Origin: Nostoc linckia z4
Lineage (GTDB): Bacteria > Cyanobacteriota > Cyanobacteriia > Cyanobacteriales > Nostocaceae
DNA length: 64,000 nt
NCBI RefSeq assembly: GCF_002608075.1
Contig: NZ_LAHA01000022.1
Location: 1-64,000, forward strand
Direction: 5' to 3'
Shown here: one piece after another, positions 46,168-54,818 of the stretch
Layout of the letters: each line of letters starts with the position of its first letter
Numbering within the stretch: position 1 is the first letter of the stretch
Position numbers and translations under genes: made by a program
The notes under the pieces: generated by a model
Database searches by the model: none
Told to the model about the DNA's origin: nothing
What the model saw: the letters and a program-made list of their open reading frames with translations, nothing else

Positions 46168-46566
46168 ATGAAGTATGTCATCGATACTCATGCACTAATT
46201 TGGTTCCTGGAAGGAAATTCTCGTTTGGGTGCAAATGCTAAAGCTATTCTTTCTAATCCTGATTCTCAACTTATTATCCCCGCAACTACATTGGCTGAAG
46301 CAATTTGGATTGTTGAAAGAGGTAGAACATCTATCCCTTCTGCTAAAGACTTAATTTCAGCAGTCGAAACTGATTCTCGCATACTAATTTATCCACTAGA
46401 TAAAGAAGTAATTGAAATGACTGTGAACTTATCTACTATTAATGAAATGCACGATCGACAAATTACTGCAACTGCCCTAGTCCTGGCGAGTAAAGGTGAT
46501 AATGTGCAGTTATTAACATACGACCAAAATATAACTGCATCTGGTGTAGTGACTATTGTTTGGTAG
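46168..46566 (+). CDS. VapC-type PIN-domain ribonuclease toxin
   Basis: Encodes 132 residues. PIN acidic residues: Asp in YVIDTHALIWFLEGN (position 6), Glu in ATTLAEAIWIVERG (about 45), Asp in MHDRQITATALVLA (about 96) and Asp in LLTYDQNI (about 118). These form the Mg-dependent RNase site. It is the second toxin-antitoxin pair in 1.4 kb and is convergent with the CHAT-STAND gene. Confidence 0.9.
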   Translation: MKYVIDTHALIWFLEGNSRLGANAKAILSNPDSQLIIPATTLAEAIWIVERGRTSIPSAKDLISAVETDSRILIYPLDKEVIEMTVNLSTINEMHDRQITATALVLASKGDNVQLLTYDQNITASGVVTIVW

Positions 46567-46614
46567 ATGCGATCGCACCTCTACAAACTAAAACGCAGTC
46601 CCCCCTATCCCCAC

Positions 46615-49600
46615 CTACTCCGGTAAATCCTCTAAAATCCCCCGTACTACCTTAGCCCAATATTCATCCTGATACTCAACATATATCTCCAACGCTGTCT
46701 GCAAATTCGCCCTAGCTTCTGCGTAATTCTCCTCAGCTTGTGCAAGCGTTCCTAAACAATGAAGCGTAAGGGCTTGCGAATAGCGATCGCCAAATTCGAT
46801 AAAAATTTCCAGGGCTTGTTGATAATAATCCCGTGCCTGGTGGTATTGGCGCAACTCTTGGGCAACCCTTCCCAACTGGTGGTAAGTGCTAGCACAAGTA
46901 TAGCGATCGCCAAATTCGATAAAAATTTCCAGGGCTTGTTGATAATAATCCCGTGCCTGGTCGTATTGGCGCAACTCTTGGGCAACCCTTCCCAACTGGT
47001 GGTAAGTGCTAGCACAAGTATAGCGATCGCCAAATTCGATAAATATTTCCAGGGCTTGTTGATAATAATCCCGTGCCTGGTCGTATTGGCGCAACTGTTG
47101 GGCAACGCTTCCCAACTGGTGGTAAGTCCTAGCACAAGTATAGCGATCGCCAAATTCGATTTTGATTTCCAGGGCTTGTTGATAATAATCCCGTGCCTGG
47201 TCGTATTGGCGCAAATCTTCGGCAACGCTTCCCAACTGGTGGTAAGTCCTAGCACAACTATAGCGATCGCCAAATTCGATATTGATTTCCAGGGCTTGTT
47301 GATAATAATCCCATGCCTGGTCGTATTGGCGCAACTCTTCGGCAACGCTTCCCAACTGGTGGTAAGTGCTAGCACAACTATAGCGATCGCCAAATTCGAT
47401 TTTGATTTCCAGGGCTTGTTGATAATAATCCCATGCCTGGTCGTATTGGCGCAACTCTTGGGCAACGTTTCCCAACTGGTGGTAAGTGCTAGCACAACTA
47501 TAGCGATCGCCAAATTCGATTTTGATTTCTAGGGCTTGTTGATAATAATCCCCTGCCTGGTCGTATTGGCGCAACTTTTGGGCAACGTATCCCAACTGGT
47601 GGTAAGTGCTTGCTAAGGAAGACTTGATTTGTGTTGCTTCTACACCTTGGAGTTGTTGGGATAATTCGATAACCCGCAAATAGGATTCTTGGGCTTGGGG
47701 ATAATTTTGTGTTTGTAAATAACCCATAGCAAGGCGATCGAGTGCCATCACAATTTCCAAACCTATCTCACCTGTTCTAATTTCTGGTGGATAAGCGACT
47801 TGTGCCTTACAGACAAATTCTGACAGTTTCAAACGACTTGGAATATCATTAATTAACTTTAAGTATTCACTTAAGCAAAAGAAAATATCAATAGTTTCTT
47901 GTTTCTCTAAACAAATCTGCAAGGCATTATATAAGTTTTCATATTCCAGCCGACAGAAGAAAATCCCAATCTGCCGTTCTTGCGGTTCCTTCGATTCCAT
48001 ATAGCGATTGTAGTCACGAGCTAAACCAATATAGTGGTTTTTAAAACCCTCTCGTAAGGCTTCGCGGGTAGCTGCATCGCTTTCTGCTAATTTTGCTTTG
48101 AGAAAGAAGGGAAAAACAGGTTGAATTTGTAATAACTTTTCTGCCCCTCTCCTCGCAGGAGAGGGGTTAGGGGAGAGGTCAGAAAGCAAACCCCAATTTA
48201 TCGCTTCTTGAATTGCTTCATCAAACTTATCAAAATCATACTCCTGAAACTGTTCTAACTTCTGTAATTGCTTGGCATAATTAGGAATATCGCTCCTATC
48301 AATAAACCCACTAAAGGGAGCTAAACACAATAATAACTTCTGAGCATCCGCTGATAAATTACTATGGGAATATTCCACACATTTGAGAATACTCTGGGTT
48401 TTATCTTCACTTCCCGTATCTAAATTAATATCTGCTGCTGCTAACTTTGCCAAAATTTCCTGGGATGACAGACTTTTCAAATTCGCTAACACCACTTCCA
48501 TTGCTAACGGATACCCCGCTAACACCTTCATCAATTTCTGAAAATCTTCCTCTTCCCGAATCTTACCTATCTTATTTTCATCCCCCACATTCCGTTCTAA
48601 AATCTTATTAGATAACTCCGTCCTCGCTTCCGCATCTAATCCCCGCAATTGATAAATATTCTGTTTAAAAGCCCCTTGCAACCAAGTTTCATCACTACGA
48701 GAACCTAAAATTACCCGCGTTTCTCCCCCTCCCAACCGCGTCAAAAAATCTTGCAGTTGCTTTTGCTCGTCTGACGCTAAAGTATTTTGAATCGCTAAAG
48801 CTTGTCCCGTTACCGACTCCAAATTATCTAATATCAAAATATGAGATTCTGACCGTAATTTAGCTAGAAGTTTCTGCATCTGAGCAGTTAAATTCATCGC
48901 TTGAAAATTCGCAAACTCAAACTTTTTATATACCCGTTTGCCAATCTCAAACAAAATCTGTGTCAGCGTCCAAGCTTGTTGATCGTAACCAAAATAAAAT
49001 ATCTCCGGTGCAAAGTTCGTCGTCTGCCACCAACTACGCAAATAATTTAACAGCGTAGTTTTTCCCGTTCCTCCCATTCCCTGCAACAGCAAAATATTAT
49101 GACGAAACAAAGCCTTCTCAATCTTCAAAATCTCCAAATCTCGCCCGATAAATCCATATTCTGGCGGCGTATATTGATATAAACTCCCCAACTTATCAAA
49201 ATATTCTTCTTCTTCCTCCGCTCTAAATTTACGCAAATTCAAATTCACCAGTTGGTTACTATAAACCACAGGCAAAAGCCAATCTTCCAAATCAATATCG
49301 GTATTAAAATAAGCCTTCCGCGTCTTATTATTAAATAACTCCCTTCTCCCCAACCGAATCGCTTCGCTTATCTCCTTCCCCCCAAACAAGTTTTGATAAA
49401 CCTGTTCCATCATCAACCGCGCAGCCGAAACCGTCACCGAATACCCCATTGCCACTACCATTTCCATTCCCGCAGTCATCAACCGACTACCCAAACTCGT
49501 CTCTGTTGTCTCCCTTCCATTCTCCTCCGTCTCTCCCTGCTCCCCTGCTCCCTGCTCCCTGCCCCCTTGCTCTCCATTACCCCTTACCTGCTTCCCCGAC

Positions 49601-50493
49601 TGACAAGCATTGAGAATACAAACGGGAATCCCCTTCCCCGTCAACAAATTCGCTAATTCCCCCGCTTCCACCGGATCGGCTTTTCCCTTACTTTCCCCAT
49701 CCAAAAACAAAAATGCCTTTACCCCTTCATAAGGTTGAATATCTTCCCGTCCCCACCTAGCTTGATAGGTATATCGGTTGCGTTTCACCCCTTCCTGAAT
49801 ATCTGCATAACCCATCAACGCCCCGTGACAATCAAAATGGATGATATGGTAATATCCCGCACCCTTGGCCTCTAAATGTCGTTCTAAACTTTCATAAGTA
49901 CCCGGACGCAATAAGTCAATATTTACAGGCAAGTGACTCTTTTGAATCACCTCAATCAACGGACGAGCAATGGTACGATAACCGACATCATGCTCCTCAT
50001 CCGGTCGAGCAATGACCACCAACAAGTTAATTATCGGCGATTCTGCCATATTCGCCGCCACTGATGCAGCTTTATCAAGGCGCTTGCGTATCATTACGCA
50101 ATCCACACTCAAAGGTCGCGGCCAATCCTTATCCCGCAAAGCTTCCCAGTGCAGCGCGTGAAATTCAGGGCTATTACCTACTATCTCAATTTTTACCTGC
50201 TTCAGATTTACCCGCAGTTGACGATAAAAGCTATAAGCATCAATATCAGCCTTAAAAACCTGGTTAAATAAACTTTCCCCGTAACTAACAACACTCGTTT
50301 TCGCTGCTTCTGCTTTCTTCCCGTTTAACATCGGGTAAGTCAGCCATTCCTCAAAATACCATTCGAGTTGCCTTTCTTCTTTCGGTGTAAAAGGGTCAGT
50401 AATATTGATTGGGTATTCGCCACCCTCAAAAATCAAACTTGCGGCAAAACCCTCTGCTGTTGGCTGCTTTTCCCGAATGGTGATGACTGCCAT
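46615..50493 (-). CDS. CHAT protease - STAND (NB-ARC-like) ATPase - TPR repeat protein
   Basis: Encodes 1292 residues from ATG 50493; GTG 50502 is also possible. Residues about 150-410 form a CHAT caspase-like domain, with likely catalytic His 223 in YYHIIHFDCHG and Cys 297 in VCILNACQSG. Residues about 445-720 form a STAND P-loop ATPase: FIGRDLEI, Walker A GMGGTGKTT (472-480), Walker B-like ILILDNLESV, RVILGSRSDETW and YPLAMEV. A winged-helix-like part follows, then seven near-identical 40-residue TPR units (RDYYQQALEI, CASTYHQLG) before the end. The plan resembles bacterial apoptosis-like or phage-defence sensors: TPRs sense, STAND oligomerises, CHAT cleaves. Two spacer-type repeats are inserted in frame. 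The partner or substrate is not apparent. Confidence 0.88.
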   Translation of the reverse strand: MAVITIREKQPTAEGFAASLIFEGGEYPINITDPFTPKEERQLEWYFEEWLTYPMLNGKKAEAAKTSVVSYGESLFNQVFKADIDAYSFYRQLRVNLKQVKIEIVGNSPEFHALHWEALRDKDWPRPLSVDCVMIRKRLDKAASVAANMAESPIINLLVVIARPDEEHDVGYRTIARPLIEVIQKSHLPVNIDLLRPGTYESLERHLEAKGAGYYHIIHFDCHGALMGYADIQEGVKRNRYTYQARWGREDIQPYEGVKAFLFLDGESKGKADPVEAGELANLLTGKGIPVCILNACQSGKQVRGNGEQGGREQGAGEQGETEENGRETTETSLGSRLMTAGMEMVVAMGYSVTVSAARLMMEQVYQNLFGGKEISEAIRLGRRELFNNKTRKAYFNTDIDLEDWLLPVVYSNQLVNLNLRKFRAEEEEEYFDKLGSLYQYTPPEYGFIGRDLEILKIEKALFRHNILLLQGMGGTGKTTLLNYLRSWWQTTNFAPEIFYFGYDQQAWTLTQILFEIGKRVYKKFEFANFQAMNLTAQMQKLLAKLRSESHILILDNLESVTGQALAIQNTLASDEQKQLQDFLTRLGGGETRVILGSRSDETWLQGAFKQNIYQLRGLDAEARTELSNKILERNVGDENKIGKIREEEDFQKLMKVLAGYPLAMEVVLANLKSLSSQEILAKLAAADINLDTGSEDKTQSILKCVEYSHSNLSADAQKLLLCLAPFSGFIDRSDIPNYAKQLQKLEQFQEYDFDKFDEAIQEAINWGLLSDLSPNPSPARRGAEKLLQIQPVFPFFLKAKLAESDAATREALREGFKNHYIGLARDYNRYMESKEPQERQIGIFFCRLEYENLYNALQICLEKQETIDIFFCLSEYLKLINDIPSRLKLSEFVCKAQVAYPPEIRTGEIGLEIVMALDRLAMGYLQTQNYPQAQESYLRVIELSQQLQGVEATQIKSSLASTYHQLGYVAQKLRQYDQAGDYYQQALEIKIEFGDRYSCASTYHQLGNVAQELRQYDQAWDYYQQALEIKIEFGDRYSCASTYHQLGSVAEELRQYDQAWDYYQQALEINIEFGDRYSCARTYHQLGSVAEDLRQYDQARDYYQQALEIKIEFGDRYTCARTYHQLGSVAQQLRQYDQARDYYQQALEIFIEFGDRYTCASTYHQLGRVAQELRQYDQARDYYQQALEIFIEFGDRYTCASTYHQLGRVAQELRQYHQARDYYQQALEIFIEFGDRYSQALTLHCLGTLAQAEENYAEARANLQTALEIYVEYQDEYWAKVVRGILEDLPE
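46783..47622 (-). repeat. Seven 120-bp tandem repeats encoding TPR units
   Basis: The period is exactly 120 bases (40 codons), with only scattered substitutions between copies. Every unit carries a HIP1 octamer in AGCGATCGCCAAATTCG. The near-identity implies recent expansion or gene conversion. Open frames seen on the other strand here are shadows. Confidence 0.95.
48142..48182. repeat. Palindromic spacer repeat inserted in frame in the CHAT-STAND gene
   Basis: The sequence GCCCCTCTCCTCGCAGGAGA then GGGGTTAGGGGAGAGGTC forms nested dyads and encodes DLSPNPSPARRGAEK on the gene strand. I recall this peptide as the usual translation of a dispersed cyanobacterial repeat. It lies between the ATPase and TPR parts. 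Confidence 0.75.
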
Positions 50494-50600
50494 AGACAAC
50501 ACTATTAGCTCAACGTAAATGCCAGGATATATTTAGATACTTACACAGAACCTAGAATTTCAGAAAATTGTCGCCAAATTCCCCAGAAAAACATCCGCTT

Positions 50601-50723
50601 AGGGACTCCCAAATAAAAATATTCAACTACTTCTTGTGGGGTGGGCGTCTCGCCCGCCCTTCCTTATGGGCGGACAAGATGTCCACCCCACAAGTAGTGG
50701 TAATTAATTTCTTGGAAACCCCT
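50601..50723. mobile_element. Mini-element D with AGGGACTCCCAA-type ends, cargo GTGGGGTGGGC hairpin
   Basis: Left end AGGGACTCCCAAATAAAAAT, right end AATTAATTTCTTGGAAACCC plus CT. The cargo is a large palindrome: ACTACTTCTTGTGGGGTGGG / CCACCCCACAAGTAGT around GCCCGCCC / GGGCGG. It shares end structure with the elements at 21585, 32038, 34858 and 37536. Confidence 0.65.
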
Positions 50724-50882
50724 TACCATCGATTTCAATTTTTTTTTATCCCACCCCATTGAAATTAAATAAAAGCCCGTAATCATAACACAAAAACAAT
50801 TGTGCAAGAGGTCTAGTATACCTGGATTGTTTCGATATAATAATGACTCATTGTTTGTTTTCTTTCTTAACTGGAGAAATTA

Positions 50883-52085
50883 ATGGGTCGCGCCAAAAAG
50901 GTTGTTCTGGCATATTCTGGCGGAGTAGATACCTCAGTTTGCATTCCCTACCTGAAACATGAGTGGGGTGTGGAAGAGGTAATTACCCTAGCAGCAGATT
51001 TAGGTCAGGGAGATGAGTTAGAGCCAGTCAGAGAAAAAGCTCTGAAATCGGGTGCAAGTGAATCTTTAGTAGCGGATGTTAAAGACAGCTTTGTTAAAGA
51101 TTACGCCTTTGCAGCAATTCAAGCCAACGCCCTTTATGAAAATCGTTATCCACTAGGAACTGCCCTTGCGCGTCCGCTAATTGCCAAGGTATTAGTAGAA
51201 ACAGCCGAAAAATACGGTGCTGATGCGATCGCTCACGGTTGTACTGGTAAAGGTAACGATCAAGTCCGCTTTGATGTGTCTGTTACTGCCCTTAACCCCA
51301 ACCTGAAGATCCTCGCACCCGCCAGAGAATGGGGAATGAGTCGTGAGGAAACCATCGCTTATGGTGAAAAGTTTGGTATTCCCTCACCAGTGAAAAAATC
51401 TTCTCCCTACAGTATTGACAAAAATTTGCTTGGTCGGAGTATTGAAGCTGGTTTACTCGAAGATCCTTCATTCGAGCCACCAGAAGAAATCTATGAAATG
51501 ACCAAAGCGATCGCTAACACACCCAATGAACCAGAGTACATTGAAATTGGTTTCTATCGTGGAATTCCCAGCAGCCTCAATGGTGTCCCCAAAAAGCCAG
51601 TTGAGTTAATTGAACAAATCAATCAGCTTGCAGGAAATCATGGTGTTGGGCGGATTGATATGATTGAAAACCGTCTAGTAGGCATAAAATCGCGGGAGAT
51701 CTACGAATCACCCGCGATGCTAGTCCTAATTCAGGCACATAGAGATTTGGAAAGTTTGACTCTTACAGCCGATGTCACCCATTACAAGCGTGGAATTGAA
51801 GAGACTTATAGTCAAATAGTTTACAACGGTCTGTGGTATAGTCCACTCAAAGCTGCACTGGACGCTTTTATTCAAAAGACACAGGAGCAAGTATCAGGAA
51901 CCGTGCGAGTGAAGTTGTTTAAGGGTAATGCCACCATCGTTGGCCGCTCTAGCGACAATTCCCTCTACAGTCCTGACTTGGCAACCTATGGAGCCGAAGA
52001 CAAATTCGATCATAAAGCAGCTGAGGGCTTTATCTACGTTTGGGGACTACCAACTCGTATTTGGTCGCAGTTAACTAAAAGTTAG
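50883..52085 (+). CDS. argG: Argininosuccinate synthase
   Basis: Joins citrulline and aspartate with ATP to make argininosuccinate in arginine synthesis; cytoplasmic. The 400 residues start with the ATP-binding [18 protein letters not shown]. They continue with [75 protein letters not shown] and [17 protein letters not shown]. Length and motifs are normal. CTGGAGAA provides a ribosome site before the ATG. Confidence 0.97.
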   Translation: MGRAKKVVLAYSGGVDTSVCIPYLKHEWGVEEVITLAADLGQGDELEPVREKALKSGASESLVADVKDSFVKDYAFAAIQANALYENRYPLGTALARPLIAKVLVETAEKYGADAIAHGCTGKGNDQVRFDVSVTALNPNLKILAPAREWGMSREETIAYGEKFGIPSPVKKSSPYSIDKNLLGRSIEAGLLEDPSFEPPEEIYEMTKAIANTPNEPEYIEIGFYRGIPSSLNGVPKKPVELIEQINQLAGNHGVGRIDMIENRLVGIKSREIYESPAMLVLIQAHRDLESLTLTADVTHYKRGIEETYSQIVYNGLWYSPLKAALDAFIQKTQEQVSGTVRVKLFKGNATIVGRSSDNSLYSPDLATYGAEDKFDHKAAEGFIYVWGLPTRIWSQLTKS

Positions 52086-52365
52086 GAGTTGGGAGTTAGG
52101 AGTTAAGAGTTGGGAGTTAAGAGTTGGGAGTTAAGAGTTGGGAGTTTGGAGTTTGGAGTTTGGAGTTTGGAGTTAAGAGTTAGGAGTTTGGAGTTAAGAG
52201 TTAGGAATTGGGAGTTTGGAGTTAAAAATGCAAAATACAAGAAAGAAAGTTAAAAGAAATAACTTTTTACTCTACTCCTCACTCTTCACTCCTCACTCTT
52301 CACTCCTAACTCCTAACTCCTAACTCCTAACTCCTCATTCCTCACTTTTCACTTTTCACTCCCAA
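52083..52365. repeat. GGAGTTAGGAGTT arrays in inverted orientation
   Basis: Positions 52083-52222 are about 18 GAGTTGG/GAGTTAG/GAGTTTG heptamers. Positions 52262-52365 are the complementary ACTCCTAACTCC and ACTCTTC units. The two halves could form a stem over 80 bases long between the convergent argG and dedA-like genes. The last units overlap the end of the dedA-like gene. Confidence 0.88.
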
Positions 52366-52981
52366 GTTCCTTAACTTGACGAGACTCCAACCATACTGGC
52401 ACAAAGATTAAACCAGCCAGAATCAGTAATGCTACGATCGCGAATTTACTGACCCAAGCAACCAATTGCTCTAGGGAGATAATTTTGCCAGCAAAGAAAG
52501 CTAATGTCACCATCAAGCTAGCCCAAGCAAATGCTCCTAAAAAATTGTATACAAAGAATTTTCTGAAGGGCATTTCCGCTACACCAGCTAGTGGTGCGGC
52601 AAAAACTCGCAATAATGCTAAAAAACGTCCAACAAATACCGCTTTTGCACTATTTTGACTAAATTGCTCTTTAATATTCAGCAATCGCACTTCCGAAATC
52701 CGAAAGATGCTACCGACTTTTACCAAAAAAGCCCAGCCGCTAAGTCTACCCACCCAGTAGCCACAAACTCCGCCAATTACAGCACCCATAATTGCGTCAC
52801 CGAGAACCAGCCAGAAATTTAGTTCGTCGCTACCAGCCAAAAATCCGCCCACTAGGGTCACGGTTTCGCCAGGAACAGGAATGCCTAAATTTTCTAGCAA
52901 AATTCCCAAAAAAATTGCCCAATAGCCGTAATTATGAGCGACTTCCTGGATGTTTTCTAGTGAAATCAGCTCTAAAGACAT
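52349..52981 (-). CDS. DedA-family membrane protein
   Basis: Encodes 210 residues with several membrane segments. Family motifs: GILLENLGIPVPGETVTLVGGFLAG near 25-50, GGVCGYWVGRLSGWA near 75-88, the conserved FVGRFLALLRVFAAPLAGVAEMPFRKFFVYNFLGAFAWA (about 118-156, with the F-x-R-x-x-x-x-x-R motif) and a final helix at about 175-197. DedA proteins help recycle undecaprenyl phosphate or flip phospholipids. The C-terminal codons run into the adjacent heptamer array. Confidence 0.9.
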   Translation of the reverse strand: MSLELISLENIQEVAHNYGYWAIFLGILLENLGIPVPGETVTLVGGFLAGSDELNFWLVLGDAIMGAVIGGVCGYWVGRLSGWAFLVKVGSIFRISEVRLLNIKEQFSQNSAKAVFVGRFLALLRVFAAPLAGVAEMPFRKFFVYNFLGAFAWASLMVTLAFFAGKIISLEQLVAWVSKFAIVALLILAGLIFVPVWLESRQVKELGSEK

Positions 52982-52989
52982 CCCGCACC

Positions 52990-53415
52990 GCCGTGTTTAC
53001 AAATTTTTACTTTTACTATATCTTTGCTTGTTTTTAGCTGGGGTGTCAATCAAACTACTACACAGATTTGTAGGCTCATTTTGGACTCAAGAATCCATAT
53101 ATTATAGTCTATGATTATTATTAATTTTTATCTAATAATTATAGGATTTTTAGCGATCGCTACCACAAACCCATAATTTCGTAACAACAGCGAAAATAAT
53201 TTATAAAAAATTTATAAATCTCTGGTGAAATTATGAAAATTTCGTAAAAGATACGGTTGATACCGAATTTGTTAGGCGCTTATGCCTATATTGGGAAAAG
53301 TTATTACAAATTATACGACATGAATACTGAAAAAAACTCTGTCAACTTCACAGCTGGAATTACCTGGGTATCTGGGTAAAACAGTGATTTTGCTGTTGAA
53401 AGAGGAGATGTATTT
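52990..53415. other. Intergenic region, AT-rich
   Basis: About 425 bases between divergent genes with no tandem repeats. One HIP1-like octamer lies at about 53153. An AGAGGAG ribosome site for the next gene is at 53401-53407. No RNA gene was recognised. Confidence 0.4.
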
Positions 53416-53820
53416 ATGTCTTTTTTCGGTTTTTTTTTCAAGTGTTCCAACTACCCTGTTAAATTCATGACTCTCACGAAAGAACTTCAAGTTATTTTAT
53501 TCAAACCCCAAGCAAGTATTGATTTGCAAGGTGGCATGGCTTTGAGCGAACAAATGGCTGGAATTGTGCCCCAACCTAATCAACTCTGGGTTATCGATCT
53601 GGCAGAAGTTAACTTTATGGATAGTTCTGGTTTAGTTCCTCTAGTCAAAGGGTTAAAAGCCGCACGTCAAAGAGGCTGCCGTTTAGTTCTATGCAACGTA
53701 CAAACCCCTGTGAGACTAATTTTGGAACTTACACAGTTAGACACAGTGTTTGAGATATTTGACACCTATGAAGATATCTTTAGTACCACAAAGAATGACA
53801 GTCTGGTGCTAGCAGGCTGA
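53416..53820 (+). CDS. STAS-domain protein (anti-sigma-factor-antagonist type)
   Basis: Encodes 134 residues. ATG 53416 has AGGAG eight bases upstream; another ATG at 53467 is possible. The STAS fold covers about 25-125: VILFKPQASIDLQGGMALSEQM, then LWVIDLAEVNFMDSSGLVPLVKGLKAARQRGCRLVLCNV and VRLILELTQLDTVFEIFDTYEDIF. DSSG carries the Ser that kinases phosphorylate in SpoIIAA-type proteins. It likely acts in a partner-switching signalling path, but no kinase or phosphatase is adjacent. The last codons (SLVLAG) are duplicated downstream at the DNA level. Confidence 0.88.
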   Translation: MSFFGFFFKCSNYPVKFMTLTKELQVILFKPQASIDLQGGMALSEQMAGIVPQPNQLWVIDLAEVNFMDSSGLVPLVKGLKAARQRGCRLVLCNVQTPVRLILELTQLDTVFEIFDTYEDIFSTTKNDSLVLAG

Positions 53821-53929
53821 TATATAAATCTAACTGAAGAAGGATGGCGGAGTCAAGCAATTTTGCATTTATTTAAACTTTTTGTGCATCCTCACATCGT
53901 CAAAGAAAAAAGTCTGGTGCTAGCAGGCT
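53800..53929 (+). repeat. 19-bp direct repeat at the 3' end of the STAS gene
   Basis: AGTCTGGTGCTAGCAGGCT occurs at 53800-53818 (last codons of the STAS gene) and again at 53911-53929, 111 bases apart; each is followed by a stop in the equivalent frame (TGA, TAA). Confidence 0.85.
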
Positions 53930-54171
53930 AATTTTCTATCTTTTCTAGAAAACAATGTTGAGGAAAACTCATAGTTTCCTAGCTGTTGATGCAGTACCGA
54001 AAATCAGCAAAATCGGTCACAACAGATGCAATTGTTTCCTAGACTCCCCAGTTTCTTGCAACCAAAGTTTTTAGACTACTCTCAGATGATGTTTGAAAAC
54101 TGGTATACCTTTTGCGAACATTCGTCCAAACTAGCCTAGAAAAGGGCAGTAGGCGAATCTAAAATCCTGCT

Positions 54172-54193
54172 GTTCCTCCTTTTGAAGGAGGAA
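54172..54193. other. Perfect hairpin TTCCTCCTT / AAGGAGGAA
   Basis: A 9-bp stem with a 3-base loop (TTCCTCCTTTTGAAGGAGGA plus A) inside the 440-bp spacer after the STAS gene. It may be a terminator-like or dispersed repeat; there is no T-run. The rest of 53930-54257 shows no gene. Confidence 0.55.
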
Positions 54194-54257
54194 AGTAGGA
54201 TGAATTTTAAAGAAAAGTTTTTGACACATTCAGCTACTAGTTTTCAAAAATCCTCTT

Positions 54258-54818
54258 TTAGGCATTCTGGGGAGTTGAAATTTGATTTTGTTCGCCTGCG
54301 GGACGAGGAAAGTTTGGCAAATCAATACCGCTGTGACTAGCATTACGGGTTTTGATTGCTAAACGATAACTTACACTTTGCAGTTCCGCCTGGAGTTGGC
54401 GGTTTTCTCGTTGTAGCATTGCCACTTTTTCTCTAACTGGTGTCATACGCTCCTCAAATTTCCGGCGGTAAATTTGAGGGAGTTCTTGTACAACTTGCTC
54501 CAACATCCGAGTGCGATCTGTTAGTTCTTGGACTGACTGTCGCAATTGATAAATTTCGGAGTCACGAGCCGTAATTTGATCTTGGTAAAATGCCACTTGC
54601 TGTTCCACAGCTTGGAGTTGTTCTTGCAAAGCTTGTAACTGCGTGTTGTCACGCTCAACCTCTGGCTGCTGGGGCATAAAATTAGTATTACCCTTTACCA
54701 GCCGGAAGAGTTCTTGAGATAGCTGTTGCACTAATTGGTCGCGGAGTTGCAACTCTTGGCGTAGTTGCGATACTTCCGTAGAGAGAACTTGAATGTTTGA
54801 CGTATTAGATTGACTCAC
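54258..54818 (-). CDS. Coiled-coil protein, conserved in cyanobacteria, unknown function
   Basis: Encodes 186 residues from GTG 54818. Residues about 10-155 are almost entirely coiled coil (LSTEVSQLRQELQLRDQLVQQLSQELFRLV; LQALQEQLQAVEQQVAFYQDQI; REKVAMLQRENRQLQAELQSVSYRLA), rich in Gln, Leu and Glu. The tail GIDLPNFPRPAGEQNQ is Pro-rich and flexible. No signal or membrane segment is present. It may be a structural scaffold or a partner for cell-division or pilus proteins, but nothing in the sequence decides this. Confidence 0.7.
   Translation of the reverse strand: MSQSNTSNIQVLSTEVSQLRQELQLRDQLVQQLSQELFRLVKGNTNFMPQQPEVERDNTQLQALQEQLQAVEQQVAFYQDQITARDSEIYQLRQSVQELTDRTRMLEQVVQELPQIYRRKFEERMTPVREKVAMLQRENRQLQAELQSVSYRLAIKTRNASHSGIDLPNFPRPAGEQNQISTPQNA

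Noticed and set aside
46752..47532. Open frames of 253 and 257 codons on both strands within the TPR region
   Set aside because: They are shadows of the 120-bp tandem repeats of the CHAT-STAND gene; a period divisible by three keeps several frames open.
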